64,000 bases of DNA, from the NCBI RefSeq assembly GCF_000737325.1, contig NZ_CP011125.1, positions 7,688,001 through 7,752,000 on the forward strand. Direction: 5' to 3'. The notes beneath the pieces are model-generated. The model was not told where the DNA came from. It saw only the letters and a list, made by a program, of their open reading frames with translations, and did not search any database. Shown one piece after another: positions 50,033-60,280 of the stretch. Within the stretch, counting starts at the first letter, position 1. Each line of letters opens with the position of its first letter. The DNA is from Sandaracinus amylolyticus. GTDB lineage: Bacteria; Myxococcota_A; Polyangia; Polyangiales; Sandaracinaceae. The translations under genes and the position numbers were made by a program.

Positions 50033-50968
50033 ATGGACCAGATCAACCGGAAGACGATGACGGGCGCGGTCCTCGGCGGCGCGCTGCTCACGGGCGCGGC
50101 GATCGCGGGCTGCGGTGCGGCCGCGCCGACGCCGCAGCTCCAGGACGCGCGCGCGACGATGCTCGAGGCTCGAGAGAGCTCGGCCGCGCGCCTCAAGCCC
50201 GACGGTCTGCTGATCGCGCAGCGCACGCTCGAAGCGGCAGAGGCCTCGGAGGACGGCTCGCGCGCGGAGGCGCACTACGCGTACATCGCGGAGCGCCAGA
50301 CGCGCGTCGCGATGGCGGAGGCGCGACAGATCGAGCTCGAGCAGCAGATGGCCGCCGATCGCGCGCGCTACGGCGCCGAGCTCGAGGAGATCGCGCGCAG
50401 CCGCGGCGCGACGCTGCAGGAGCGCGAGCGCGCGCTCGCGGAGCAGCGCGGCCTCGTCGCGCAGCAGCAGCAGCAGCTCGAGCAGAGCCAGCAGGCGCTC
50501 GCGGCGGAGCAGCAGGCGCGCATGCAGGCGGAGCAGCGCGCGCAGGAGTCGATGGATCGGCTGCGCGAGCTCGCGGCGGTGCGTCAGGAGCGCGAGGAGA
50601 CGATCATCACGCTGAGCGGCGAGGTGATCTTCGAGACCGACAGCGCGAACCTGCGCGGCACCGCGCGGGAGCGCCTGCTCGCGGTGGCCGATGCGTTGCG
50701 CGCCGCGCCGGATCGCCTCGCCGTCGTCGAAGGTCACACCGACTCGCGAGGCTCGGACTCCTACAACCAGCAGCTCTCGCAGCGGCGCGCCGAGGCGGTT
50801 CGCGACTACCTGATCGCGGAAGGCGTCCCCGCGGCGCGCCTCCAGGCCGTGGGCCGCGGCGAGGCCGAGCCCGTCGACAGCAACGACAGCGCGGAGGGAC
50901 GCGCGAACAACCGTCGCGTCGAGATCCACCTCCAGGCGATGCCCGGCGGCGCGCAGCAGCAGCGCTGA
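50033..50968 (+). CDS. OmpA-family lipoprotein with DUF4398 domain
   Basis: 311 residues. Lipobox IAGC (Cys27), DUF4398-like helices (about 35-110), a Gln/Glu/Ala coiled-coil (about 105-195) and a C-terminal OmpA domain (about 200-305) with VIFETDSANL, VVEGHTDSRGSDSYNQQLSQ and NRRVEI motifs. The OmpA domain binds peptidoglycan, so the protein links outer membrane and cell wall. Purine-rich GGAGAAG lies before the ATG. Ends at a hairpin that also abuts the kbl promoter. Confidence 0.92.
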   Translation: MDQINRKTMTGAVLGGALLTGAAIAGCGAAAPTPQLQDARATMLEARESSAARLKPDGLLIAQRTLEAAEASEDGSRAEAHYAYIAERQTRVAMAEARQIELEQQMAADRARYGAELEEIARSRGATLQERERALAEQRGLVAQQQQQLEQSQQALAAEQQARMQAEQRAQESMDRLRELAAVRQEREETIITLSGEVIFETDSANLRGTARERLLAVADALRAAPDRLAVVEGHTDSRGSDSYNQQLSQRRAEAVRDYLIAEGVPAARLQAVGRGEAEPVDSNDSAEGRANNRRVEIHLQAMPGGAQQQR

Positions 50969-50985
50969 CGCAGCGCAGCGCGAGA

Positions 50986-51036
50986 CCACGCACGCGGCGC
51001 GGCCCTCGATCCGGGGTCCGCGCCGCGTGTGCGTGG
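50986..51036 (+). terminator. large hairpin after OmpA gene
   Basis: CCACGCACGCGGCGCGG (50986-51002) pairs with CCGCGCCGCGTGTGCGTGG (51018-51036) apart from a two-base bulge, with a 15-base loop. It starts 17 bases after the stop. Its right arm touches the TAGGGT box of kbl. No T-run. Confidence 0.6.
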
Positions 51037-51042
51037 TAGGGT
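51037..51042 (+). promoter_or_regulatory. putative -10 box of kbl
   Basis: TAGGGT ends nine bases before the kbl ATG at 51052 and directly follows the hairpin arm. The -35 region would lie within the hairpin, so terminator and promoter may interact. Confidence 0.45.
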
Positions 51043-51051
51043 GCGCGCCGC

Positions 51052-52251
<1,200 letters not shown>

Positions 52252-52289
52252 GCGTCGGCGCGACCCGCGCGTGCTAGAGCCGAGCGTTC

Positions 52290-53429
52290 GTGCAGGACGA
52301 CGTGGCACCGGCAGCGCGGCCCCGCTTCGTGGGCGCGGGCACGATCATCGCGACCGTCGTGGTGGTCGTGCTCGCGGGCGTGTCGGGCGCGCTCGCGTCG
52401 AGCACGGCGTGGCTCCCGCTGGTCGCGGTGAGCGCCGCGTACCTCGCGATCGCGACCGCGGGCATGGCGTGGGCCGAGCGCAGCGCGCCGCAGCGCCCGG
52501 CGCAGATGCTCGCGCTGCAGGTCCCGCTCGTCGTCGCGACGATCGCGCTGAGCGAAGGACGCGCGTACCTCGTCGCGATGCCGCTCGTGAGCATGGCCGT
52601 GCTCTTCCTGCGGCTGCGCCACGCGATCGCGCTGGTGGTCGCGCTCGTCGCGGTGTTCGCGGTGATCATCACGCGATCGCTCTCGCTCTCGGGCGCGGCC
52701 CAGGCGACGGTCGGGTTCGCATCGGCGTCGGGCTTCGTCGTCGTGTTCTCGCAGCTGGTGCGGCGCGAGCGGGAGGCGCGCGCCGAGGTCGAGCGCCTCC
52801 ACGATCGGCTCGCCGACTACGTCACGCAGGTCGAGGAGCTCGCGACGACGAAGGAGCGCAACCGCATCGCGCGCGAGGTGCACGACGGTCTCGGGCACAC
52901 GCTCACCGTCGCGAGCGTGCAGCTCCAGGCCGCGCGCACGCGCATCGAGGATCGCGAGGTCGACGAGCGGCTCGAGCGCGTGCAGCACATCCTGCGCGAC
53001 GGGCTCGGCGAGCTGAGGCGATCGGTGTCGATGCTGCGCGTGTCGCCGTCGAGCCCGCAGGCGTTCGCGCGCGCGATCGCCGAGCTCGTCGAGGGCTCGG
53101 GCGCGCCCGATCTCGCGGTGGAGCTGGTGACCGAGGGCGCACCGCGCACGCTGCCGGGCGCGATCGGGTTCACGCTGTATCGCGCCGCGCAGGAGGCGCT
53201 CACGAACGTGCGCCGCCATGCGCGCGCGCACCGCGCGACGGTGCGCCTCGTGTACGAGCCCGAGCGCGTGGTGCTGAGCATCGCGGACGACGGAGTGGGC
53301 GCCGATGCGCTCTCGCTCGGGCACGGCCTCACCGGTCTGCGAGAGCGCGTCGCGATCAGTGGCGGGACCGTCGAATTCGAGACCGCCGCGGGCCGCGGCC
53401 TCACCGTGCGCGTGGAGGTGCCGGCGTGA
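52290..53429 (+). CDS. NarL-type sensor histidine kinase
   Basis: 379 residues from a GTG. About five to six membrane helices (residues 14-160) with little loop, then a coiled linker and HisKA_3 dimerisation domain with phospho-acceptor His (RIAREVHDGLGHT), then HATPase with N-box (AAQEALTNVRRHA) and DDGVGAD. This layout is that of DesK/LiaS-like kinases that sense membrane state. TAGAGC ends nine bases before the GTG. The response regulator gene overlaps the end (GTGA). Confidence 0.92.
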   Translation: MQDDVAPAARPRFVGAGTIIATVVVVVLAGVSGALASSTAWLPLVAVSAAYLAIATAGMAWAERSAPQRPAQMLALQVPLVVATIALSEGRAYLVAMPLVSMAVLFLRLRHAIALVVALVAVFAVIITRSLSLSGAAQATVGFASASGFVVVFSQLVRREREARAEVERLHDRLADYVTQVEELATTKERNRIAREVHDGLGHTLTVASVQLQAARTRIEDREVDERLERVQHILRDGLGELRRSVSMLRVSPSSPQAFARAIAELVEGSGAPDLAVELVTEGAPRTLPGAIGFTLYRAAQEALTNVRRHARAHRATVRLVYEPERVVLSIADDGVGADALSLGHGLTGLRERVAISGGTVEFETAAGRGLTVRVEVPA

Positions 53430-54067
53430 CGCGCATCCGTGTGCTCGTGGTCGACGATCAGTCGCTCTTCCGTGAAGGGCTGCGCGCCGTGCTCTCGGTC
53501 GATCCCGAGCTCGAGGTCGTCGGCGAGGCGTCGAACGGCGAGGAGGCGCTGCGTGCGTGCGAGCGCCTGCGCCCCGACGTCGTGCTGATGGACATGAAGA
53601 TGCCGGTGCTCGACGGCGTGGCCGCGACGCGCCGCCTCCAGGTCCAGCAGCCGCGCTGCAAGGTCGTCGTGCTCACGACGTTCGACGACGACGAGGTGAT
53701 CTTCGAGGGCCTGCGCGCGGGCGCGGTCGGCTATCTGCTGAAGGACGCGTCCACCGCGCAGCTCGGCGAGGCCATCCGCGCCGCCTCGCGCGGCGAGTCG
53801 TTCCTCGAGCCCTCGGTCGCGTCGAAGGTGATCGCCGAGCTCTCGCGCCTGCGCGCGCGCCCCGCCGCGGCGAGCACGCTCGTGACCGCGCGCGAGCTCG
53901 ACGTGCTGCGCTACCTCGGGCGTGGCGCGTCGAACAAGGAGATCGCGGCGGCGCTCTTCGTCACCGAGGGCACGGTGAAGAACCACGTCACGAGCATCTT
54001 CGAGAAGCTCGGCGTCACGAGCCGCACCGAGGCCGCGATGCGCGCGAAGGAGCTCGGTCTGATTTGA
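53426..54067 (+). CDS. NarL/FixJ-family response regulator
   Basis: 213 residues from a GTG overlapping the kinase stop. Receiver domain with Asp10-Asp11, phospho-acceptor Asp56 (VVLMDMKMP) and the LLKD Lys; LuxR-type helix-turn-helix at the C-terminus (NKEIAAALFVTEGTVKNHV). Cognate partner of the upstream kinase. Target genes are not known; the following lipoprotein gene is behind a terminator-like hairpin. Confidence 0.95.
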   Translation: MTRIRVLVVDDQSLFREGLRAVLSVDPELEVVGEASNGEEALRACERLRPDVVLMDMKMPVLDGVAATRRLQVQQPRCKVVVLTTFDDDEVIFEGLRAGAVGYLLKDASTAQLGEAIRAASRGESFLEPSVASKVIAELSRLRARPAAASTLVTARELDVLRYLGRGASNKEIAAALFVTEGTVKNHVTSIFEKLGVTSRTEAAMRAKELGLI

Positions 54068-54068
54068 G

Positions 54069-54091
54069 AGGTCATGGGTCACCCATGACCT
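54069..54091 (+). terminator. hairpin after response regulator gene
   Basis: AGGTCATGGG and CCCATGACCT form a perfect 10-bp stem with loop TCA, one base after the stop. A T-rich stretch (TCGTTCGTGACCTT) follows. An operator role is also possible because GTGACC repeats further on. Confidence 0.65.
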
Positions 54092-54135
54092 TCGTTCGTG
54101 ACCTTCGATGCATGGAGGCGAACCCCGCGGATCAC

Positions 54136-54141
54136 TAGCTT
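54136..54141 (+). promoter_or_regulatory. putative -10 box
   Basis: TAGCTT ends six bases before the ATG at 54148. No Shine-Dalgarno sequence. Suggests a leaderless mRNA. Confidence 0.45.
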
Positions 54142-54147
54142 CCGTGG

Positions 54148-55500
54148 ATGAGATTCGCTGCTTCGTGGCCCGCGCTGATGATCGCGCTCGCGGGCTGTGT
54201 GTCGTCCACGCAGGTCGCGCCTCCTCCGAGCTGGATCGAGCCCGAGACGCCGCCAGCGCGCCCCGTCGATCCCGCGGACCCGATGAGCGCCGTGATGTGG
54301 ACGATGGGCTACGACCTTGGCGCGTTCGACGACGTCTGGCAGTGGCTGCACGACGACGTGCCCGCGGGCCCGGAGCGCGCGCGCGCGATCGGCGCCGCCG
54401 CGATGCTCGGCCTCTCCGAGCTCGATCGCACCGAGCTCGCCGACGAAGGTCTCGCGGCGTTCGAGGAAGCGATCGCCGCGTTCCCCGACGACGATCGCCT
54501 GCCGATGTGGCACGCGTTCATCCGCTTCGCGGTCGCGCGCAACGCGCACGACGAAGCGGGCATCGAGAGCGCGCTCGAGGCGCTGCGCGTCGCAGCCGAG
54601 CGCTACCCCGAGTTCAATCTGTTCGGCTTCACGCTCTCGGTCGGCAGCTACGAGGGCGCGTCGCCCGAGCTCGTCGACGAAGCGCGCCGCGCATTCGACG
54701 AGGTGAACGTCGCGACCGCGGCGCTCCAGGTGCGCACCGATCGCCGCTCGATCACGCGCTCGCGTCGCATCTTCGACTCGCCGATCGCGCCCTTCGGCAT
54801 CCCCGCGATGATGGCGATGATCGGCGACATGGCCGTGCGCGCCGGCGACCTCGACGCCGCGCGTCGCTCGTACTTCACCGCGCTGCACGCGAATTCCGCG
54901 CACCGCTGGCCGTGGCGCGACGAGGTCGATCGCCGCATGCGCGAGATCGAGGAGGTCGAAGCAGGCTTCGCCGCGCGTCCCGCGACCGAGCACTCGCTCG
55001 GCTCACAGGCGCTCGGCTCGATGGGCGTGCGCAGCGCGACGATCGATCCGCGCTTCGGCGGCCGCGTCGGCAACGGCTCGTGCACGGTGTGCCACACGCA
55101 CGTCTCGTCGCTCGACGCGCCCGGCAGCGAGCCCGCGGAGATCGGCTGGATCCGCGGTCGCTACGCCGCGCTCCCGGGCGTGCCCAATCCGCTCCCGATG
55201 GGCTTCGCGCTCTCGAGCGATCCCGCTGCGCCGCCCGGAGGCTTCGCGATCGGTCCTCCGGTCGAGGTCGACGCGGGGCGCGACTACGACACACGCGACG
55301 AGCTCTTCGATCGCTCGTTCGTCGTCGCGGTTCCGCCCGGCGAGTACTTCGTCGCGCTGCAGGTCGACTCCGAAGGCACGCTCTACCAGGGCTACTCGGC
55401 GCGCGAGCTCGGCATGCAGTGGTTCGTGCGCGTCGAGCCCGGGCTCGTCACCGACATGAGCGCGTACCCCATCGTGCTCACCGAGCAGGAGGCGCGGTGA
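54148..55500 (+). CDS. lipoprotein with one c-type heme motif
   Basis: 450 residues. Lipobox LAGC (Cys17). Residues about 45-290 are helical and TPR-like (pairs of helices around WHAFIRFAVARNAHDEAGIE). At 312-316 is a single CTVCH heme-binding motif, followed by a His (CTVCHTH) and a beta-rich C-terminal domain (about 330-450). It could be a small surface cytochrome or only a fortuitous CxxCH. The next gene starts on the stop (TGATG) and encodes an outer-membrane protein, so the two may form one complex. Confidence 0.75.
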   Translation: MRFAASWPALMIALAGCVSSTQVAPPPSWIEPETPPARPVDPADPMSAVMWTMGYDLGAFDDVWQWLHDDVPAGPERARAIGAAAMLGLSELDRTELADEGLAAFEEAIAAFPDDDRLPMWHAFIRFAVARNAHDEAGIESALEALRVAAERYPEFNLFGFTLSVGSYEGASPELVDEARRAFDEVNVATAALQVRTDRRSITRSRRIFDSPIAPFGIPAMMAMIGDMAVRAGDLDAARRSYFTALHANSAHRWPWRDEVDRRMREIEEVEAGFAARPATEHSLGSQALGSMGVRSATIDPRFGGRVGNGSCTVCHTHVSSLDAPGSEPAEIGWIRGRYAALPGVPNPLPMGFALSSDPAAPPGGFAIGPPVEVDAGRDYDTRDELFDRSFVVAVPPGEYFVALQVDSEGTLYQGYSARELGMQWFVRVEPGLVTDMSAYPIVLTEQEAR

Positions 55501-56054
55501 TGCGCGCGCTCGTCCTCGTCGCGTCGCTGCTCGTCGCGTCGCTGCTCGTCTCGTCGACCGCGCACGCGCAGGAGCGCCCCGGTCGCAGCGCGCTCGAGAT
55601 CGGCTTCGATCACGGTGTCGCGCAGCTGCGCGAGCCCGGCGAGCAGATCGAGTGGACCGGCGCGACCGCTGCCCTCGACGTCCGTCTGCACGCACCGTCG
55701 GGCTTCGGCGGGATGATCCGCGCGGGCACCACGCTCGGGAAGATCATGACCCTCGAGATCGATGCCGGCGCGACCTACCGCGCGTGGATCCATCACCGCG
55801 GCCCACGCGGCCTGCAGCTCGGCGGAGGTCTCGGCGCGTCGATGTTCTGGAACGACCTCGCGCCGATGATCGGCATCGACACGTCGCTCGCGGCCGGAGG
55901 CTTCCTCACCGTGCAGCTCGACTACCGCGAGCACGGCTTCTTCGTCGGCATCGGCTACCAGGCGCGCTGGCTCCCGCTGCGCGAGCACGGCGACGGTCTC
56001 GACACGTTCTCGTTCTCCGCGACGGCGCGCGTCGGCGGCGAGATCACGCTCTGA
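55500..56054 (+). CDS. outer-membrane beta-barrel-like protein
   Basis: 184 residues. Signal peptide to about residue 24 (AHAQ). The rest alternates short amphipathic strands with Gly/Arg turns (GGMIRAGTTLGK, GLQLGGGLGASMFW, GFFVGIGYQARWL), about eight strands, ending in TL. It fits a small outer-membrane beta-barrel. Translationally coupled to the preceding lipoprotein gene (TGATG), and only three bases from a convergent lipoprotein gene. Confidence 0.75.
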   Translation: MRALVLVASLLVASLLVSSTAHAQERPGRSALEIGFDHGVAQLREPGEQIEWTGATAALDVRLHAPSGFGGMIRAGTTLGKIMTLEIDAGATYRAWIHHRGPRGLQLGGGLGASMFWNDLAPMIGIDTSLAAGGFLTVQLDYREHGFFVGIGYQARWLPLREHGDGLDTFSFSATARVGGEITL

Positions 56055-56057
56055 CGA

Positions 56058-57170
56058 TCACGCGTCGGGATCGCACGACCACCCGACCCACACCAGCGCG
56101 CGCAGCGACTCGACGAGCACGAACGCACCGCGGTGGCGACGCGACGCGTGCGCCATCACCGCGCGAATCTCGAGCCCCTCGATCGAGCGGGACGCGAGCG
56201 GGCCCTCGTCGTCGAGGAACTCGACCGTTCCCATCTGCGTCCCGGTCGCGTGCCAGATCGCGGCGCCGTGCACGGCGCCCGACGGATCGATCGAGACCTC
56301 GGGCCCGCCCGAGAGCCCGCGCTCGATGCGCTCGACGGCGCGGCCGGGACGCCGCACGAGGAGCGCCCGCTCGTCGAGCGCGAACGCCGTCGACTCGTCC
56401 CACGTCACGTCGATCATGCGCGCGCCGATCGCGCCGGCGTCGATGACGCCCGCGTCGTCGAGGCCCCACAAGCGGCTCTCCCCGACGCGCGGCGTCGCGA
56501 CGATCGCGAACGACGATCGACCCAGGCCGACGCCCGCGTGCTCGGATCCGTCGAGCTCCACGCGCACGAGGTCGAGCGCGCTGCTCGCGTCGAGCACCCA
56601 CGCGGTCGCGCTCGTGTCGGGCCCGCGCTCGAGCACCACGCCGATGCGCCGCTCGCGCAGCGCCATCGTGACGCGCGTTCCGAGCGGCTCGTGCAGCCCG
56701 CGCGCGAGCGGCTCACCGTCGGCGTCGAGCACGTGGATCTGCAAGTCGCTTCGCCCCGCGAGCGCGAGCGCGATCCGCGCGTCGTCGCGCGCGCCCGCGA
56801 TCGGCCGCAGCAGCTCACCGTCGACCGCGATGACGCGCTCGAGCACCGGCGCGCCGCGCTCGCCGTCGACGAGCTGCAGCACCTCGGTCCCGTGGCTCGG
56901 CGCGTGCGCAGCGACCCACGTCGTCTCGCCGAATCGAATGCGCGTCGCCGCGCGCGCGTACTCGCCCGGATAGACCGCGAACGTCTCCGGCCACTCGCGC
57001 ACCGGCGCGTCGCATCCCACGACGCGTGATGCATCGCGTGACGCGTCACGCGTGATTGGCGCGTCGGTGACGCTTCCGTCACGCGCGCTCACGACGTCGT
57101 GCGACAAGTAGCAACCCGCACACACGATCGACGCAGCGCATCCGACGAGCACGAAGGTGATCGCTCTCAC
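56058..57170 (-). CDS. lipoprotein, propeller-like
   Basis: 370 residues from a GTG. Lipobox CAGC (Cys20) and an Asp/Ser/Arg linker. The remainder is a series of about 45-residue beta blocks (for example [35 protein letters not shown]), suggesting a six-bladed propeller. No enzyme motif. TACGGT ends seven bases before the GTG, so leaderless. Divergent from tdh. Confidence 0.75.
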   Translation of the reverse strand: MRAITFVLVGCAASIVCAGCYLSHDVVSARDGSVTDAPITRDASRDASRVVGCDAPVREWPETFAVYPGEYARAATRIRFGETTWVAAHAPSHGTEVLQLVDGERGAPVLERVIAVDGELLRPIAGARDDARIALALAGRSDLQIHVLDADGEPLARGLHEPLGTRVTMALRERRIGVVLERGPDTSATAWVLDASSALDLVRVELDGSEHAGVGLGRSSFAIVATPRVGESRLWGLDDAGVIDAGAIGARMIDVTWDESTAFALDERALLVRRPGRAVERIERGLSGGPEVSIDPSGAVHGAAIWHATGTQMGTVEFLDDEGPLASRSIEGLEIRAVMAHASRRHRGAFVLVESLRALVWVGWSCDPDA

Positions 57171-57177
57171 GCGCAGC

Positions 57178-57183
57178 ACCGTA
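57178..57183 (-). promoter_or_regulatory. putative -10 box of lipoprotein gene
   Basis: TACGGT on the minus strand, seven bases before the GTG at 57170. Faces the tdh promoter 20 bases away. Confidence 0.35.
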
Positions 57184-57201
57184 CTCGTGCGCTCTCGCGC
57201 G

Positions 57202-57231
57202 TTGCCACTCTTCGGAGGCACCTCATAGACT
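57202..57231 (+). promoter_or_regulatory. sigma70-like promoter of tdh
   Basis: TTGCCA (57202-57207) and TAGACT (57226-57231) are 18 bases apart; the -10 box ends 11 bases before the ATG. No Shine-Dalgarno sequence, so a very short leader. Confidence 0.6.
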
Positions 57232-57242
57232 GCGCGACCCCT

Positions 57243-58295
57243 ATGAAGATGAAAGCGTTGATCAAGGCCCGTCGCGAGCCCGGCATCTGGATGGGCGAGG
57301 CCGAGATCCCCGAGGTCGGCCCGAACGACGTGAAGATCCAGATCACGAAGACCGCGATCTGCGGGACCGACATCCACATCTACAACTGGGACGAGTGGGC
57401 CCAGAAGACGATCCCGGTCCCGATGCACGTGGGCCACGAGTACGTCGGCAAGGTCGTCGAGATCGGCTCGCACGTGCGCGGCTTCGAGGTCGGTGATCGC
57501 GTCAGCGGCGAGGGCCACATCACGTGCGGCTACTGCCGCAACTGCCGCGCGGGCAAGCGTCACCTCTGCCGCAACACCGTCGGCGTCGGCGTGAACCGCG
57601 CGGGCGCGTTCGCCGAGTACCTCGTCATCCCCGCGGTCAACGCGTTCAAGCTCCCCGATGCCGAGTCTTCCGGGGGCGGCATCGGTGACGACGTCGCCGC
57701 GTTCCTCGATCCGCTCGGCAACGCGGCGCACACCGCGCTCTCGTTCGACCTCGTCGGCGAGGACGTGCTGATCACCGGCGCGGGCCCGATCGGGTGCATG
57801 GCAGTCGCGATCGCGAAGCACGTCGGCGCGCGCCACGTCGTGATCAGCGACGTCAACGAGTACCGCCTCGACCTCGCGCGCAAGATGGGCGCGACGCGCG
57901 CGGTCGACGTGCGCAAGGAGAAGCTCGTCGACGTGATGCGCGACCTGCGCATGACCGAGGGCTTCGACGTCGGCCTCGAGATGAGCGGCAACGGGCAGGC
58001 GTTCCGCGACATGCTCACCGTGATGAACCACGGCGGTCGCGTGGCGATCCTCGGCATCCCGCCGGGCGACACCTCGATCGACTGGAACCAGGTGATCTTC
58101 AAGGGCCTGGTGATGAAGGGCATCTACGGCCGCGAGATGTTCGAGACCTGGTACAAGATGATCGCGATGCTCCAGAGCGGGCTCGACGTCACGCCGGTGC
58201 TCACGCATCGCTATCGCGTCGACGAGTACCAGGAGGCGTTCGAGATCATGCGCTCCGGTCGGTCGGGCAAGATCGTGCTCGACTGGGTCGCCTGA
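57243..58295 (+). CDS. tdh: L-threonine 3-dehydrogenase
   Basis: 350 residues. Zinc alcohol-dehydrogenase family. Catalytic Cys40 (CGTDIHIY), His65/Glu66 (GHEYVG), structural zinc Cys95, Cys98, Cys101 and Cys109, and NAD site GAGPIG (179-184). The [13 protein letters not shown] motif and NAD fold are characteristic for Tdh. It oxidises threonine to 2-amino-3-ketobutyrate, the substrate of Kbl. Ends with a GC hairpin followed by a T-rich stretch. It lies separate from kbl but on the same strand. Confidence 0.95.
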   Translation: MKMKALIKARREPGIWMGEAEIPEVGPNDVKIQITKTAICGTDIHIYNWDEWAQKTIPVPMHVGHEYVGKVVEIGSHVRGFEVGDRVSGEGHITCGYCRNCRAGKRHLCRNTVGVGVNRAGAFAEYLVIPAVNAFKLPDAESSGGGIGDDVAAFLDPLGNAAHTALSFDLVGEDVLITGAGPIGCMAVAIAKHVGARHVVISDVNEYRLDLARKMGATRAVDVRKEKLVDVMRDLRMTEGFDVGLEMSGNGQAFRDMLTVMNHGGRVAILGIPPGDTSIDWNQVIFKGLVMKGIYGREMFETWYKMIAMLQSGLDVTPVLTHRYRVDEYQEAFEIMRSGRSGKIVLDWVA

Positions 58296-58316
58296 TCGAT
58301 CCCAGCGCGCGAGCAT

Positions 58317-58348
58317 CGAGGGCGGCGCCTGCACGGGTGCCGCCCTCG
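58317..58348 (+). terminator. intrinsic terminator of tdh
   Basis: CGAGGGCGGC (58317-58326) pairs with GCCGCCCTCG (58339-58348), with a further GCC/GGT pair inside; TTCGTTCC follows. It begins 21 bases after the tdh stop. Confidence 0.75.
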
Positions 58349-58445
58349 TTCGTTCCGTCGCTCTCGCACGGACGCGCGCGCGATGCGCAGTCCAGGCGGC
58401 GCGGCGAGTAGCGCACGCACGGCGCGCGAGTACCATCCGCGCGCC

Positions 58446-58640
58446 GTGCGCCCTGCCCTCCTCGCGTTCCTCTCGCTCGTCGCGCTCACGACCGCGTGCG
58501 CGCACAACCACGCGCGCAACCAGTGCCTCGCTCATTGCGAGCGCGTGAACCAGGCGTGCGTGATCGACGCGACGACGTCGGCGGCGCTCGGGCAGTGCAG
58601 TCAGGAGGCCTCGTGGTGCGTCCAGTCCTGTCCGCGTTGA
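58446..58640 (+). CDS. very small Cys-rich lipoprotein
   Basis: 64 residues from a GTG. Lipobox TTAC (Cys18) and six further Cys in 46 residues (CLAHCERVNQAC, CSQEASWC, C), paired by two CxxxC-like spacings, which suggests a helical hairpin held by disulfides. TACCAT ends nine bases before the GTG. Overlaps the next gene by 25 bases. Confidence 0.65.
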   Translation: MRPALLAFLSLVALTTACAHNHARNQCLAHCERVNQACVIDATTSAALGQCSQEASWCVQSCPR

Positions 58641-59281
58641 TCGCGTTGCTCGCCCTCTCCGCGTGCGTGCGTCGGTTCGAGGAGCCGCGCCTCGACGAGC
58701 CCCACGCGATCGTGAAGGTGCGCGTCGTCCACCACGACAGCCCGGGCCCGCAGCTCTCGGAAGACGTGCGCTGGAACGAGTACGCGGTGGCCGTCCCCGA
58801 GCCGATGAGCGGACAGCCGCGCGAGTCGCTGCGCGCGGTCCGCGTGCGCCCCGAGCTCGCGCACTGGGCGTTCGCGACGACGTACTTCCACACGGTCACG
58901 CGCATGGAGATGCGCATCGAGTACCGCACCGAGCAGTACGCGTGCGGCACCGAGACCACGGGCTTCGGCGCGACTTCGTCGACGCGCACGCGCTACTGCA
59001 CGCGGCAAGTGCCCGAGCAGCGCTGGGTGCAGGTCACCGACCGCATCGTCGACGGCGCATGCCGCGCCGGCGTCGCGCACCAGCCGATCGCGGGCGCGAT
59101 GTACGTCGTCCAGTACGACTACTTCGGGAGCGATCGCTGCACGGTGCAGTGCCTTCGTCAGCTCGGCGCGGGCGACGGCAGCTTCCGCTTCGTGCCGTGC
59201 GGCGCGGGCGAGCCGCCCGCCGAGACGACGGTCGCGGGCGCCGGCGGCGCGCTGCCTCCAGTGCCGCCCGCGTATCGCTGA
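58616..59281 (+). CDS. lipoprotein, unknown
   Basis: 221 residues from a GTG. Lipobox LSAC (Cys17). AGGAGG lies seven bases before this start (within the previous gene), which decides it over a GTG one codon earlier. The mature part is beta-rich with Cys pairs (YACGTET, RYCTRQ, CTVQCLRQ, FVPCG) and many Tyr/Arg. No family. Coupled by overlap to the previous gene. Confidence 0.72.
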   Translation: MRPVLSALIALLALSACVRRFEEPRLDEPHAIVKVRVVHHDSPGPQLSEDVRWNEYAVAVPEPMSGQPRESLRAVRVRPELAHWAFATTYFHTVTRMEMRIEYRTEQYACGTETTGFGATSSTRTRYCTRQVPEQRWVQVTDRIVDGACRAGVAHQPIAGAMYVVQYDYFGSDRCTVQCLRQLGAGDGSFRFVPCGAGEPPAETTVAGAGGALPPVPPAYR

Positions 59282-59317
59282 GGATCGTGATCGGCGCATG
59301 ATGGCGGCGGGGGAGTC

Positions 59318-60280
59318 ATGGGGGCTGCGCTCGCTCGGTTCGTGGGTCCGTTCTCGCTCGTGATCGCGCTCGGTGCATGCGATCCCGGCGTCACGCTGGG
59401 TGTCGTGTGCACGCGCAGCAGCGAGTGCCCGGCGCCGCTCGTGTGCGCGGAGTCGCGCTGCCGCGAGGAGTGCGCGGATCATCGCGACTGTCCGCTCATG
59501 GCGCGGTGCGTGAGAGGCAACGACGGCCTCGGCGCGTGCACGCTGCCCGACGACGAGTGCAGCGCGACGTCGTGCGAGGACGATCTCGTGTGCGCGGGCG
59601 GCGCGTGCGTCGATCCGTGTCGTGACGGGAGCTGCCCCGCGGGCGGCGTGTGCGACGAGGGCGTGTGCGCGCGACCCGACGCCGTCATGTCGCGCGACGC
59701 GGGCACCGACGCGACGTCCGAGCTCGACGCGAGCACGCCCGCATGGGTCACGCGTCGCGCGTGCACGTCGCGCGACGACTGCGACGAGGGCGAGCTCTGC
59801 TCTCGGATCGGCGCGAGCGCGAACGCGTGCCGCATGCCCTGCGCCGAGTCCGGCGGCACCTGCGCGCCCTCGGGCACCACGCCGTCGTCGTGCGTGCGCG
59901 TGCGCCACCCCGACGTGATGGACGGCTATGGCTGCACCATCGCGTGCGACCCGCGCACGAACGAGGGCTGTCTGCCGGGCGACGCGTGCGATCTCGTGAG
60001 CGTGCCCGACTCGTTCAGCGTGCCGATCGTCGCGCTCGAGTGCCGGCCGCTCGCGGGGGCCCGCGCGCACGGCGAGTCGTGCGCAGGCCCCGAGCCGCTC
60101 GTGTGCGCGGCGGGCACGAGCTGCACGGCATCGAGCGACGGAGCCACGTGGACGTGCATCCAGCTCTGCGCGCTCGACGGCAGCGGGCCTCCGTGCCCGA
60201 GCGGGACGGAGTGCCGCAGCGATCCCGAGCGCATCGTCCGCTTCGGCTCGACCGTGATCGGCCGGTGTCTGCCCGAGTGA
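59318..60280 (+). CDS. Cys-rich surface lipoprotein
   Basis: 320 residues. Lipobox LGAC (Cys21). At least seven disulfide-rich modules of the type C-x5-C-x-x-x-x-x-C (for example SECPAPLVCAESRC, DCDEGELCSR, GTSCTASSDG), interrupted by an Asp/Ser/Thr linker around 125-140. Similar in style to the lipoprotein at 21296-22330. Convergent with the DUF998 gene with no gap between stop codons. Confidence 0.78.
   Translation: MGAALARFVGPFSLVIALGACDPGVTLGVVCTRSSECPAPLVCAESRCREECADHRDCPLMARCVRGNDGLGACTLPDDECSATSCEDDLVCAGGACVDPCRDGSCPAGGVCDEGVCARPDAVMSRDAGTDATSELDASTPAWVTRRACTSRDDCDEGELCSRIGASANACRMPCAESGGTCAPSGTTPSSCVRVRHPDVMDGYGCTIACDPRTNEGCLPGDACDLVSVPDSFSVPIVALECRPLAGARAHGESCAGPEPLVCAAGTSCTASSDGATWTCIQLCALDGSGPPCPSGTECRSDPERIVRFGSTVIGRCLPE

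Noticed and set aside
57003-57085. Cluster of CGTGACGCGTCACG-like palindromes
   Set aside because: It lies inside the coding sequence of the lipoprotein at 56058-57170 and encodes its Asp/Ala/Ser/Arg linker, so codon repetition explains it.
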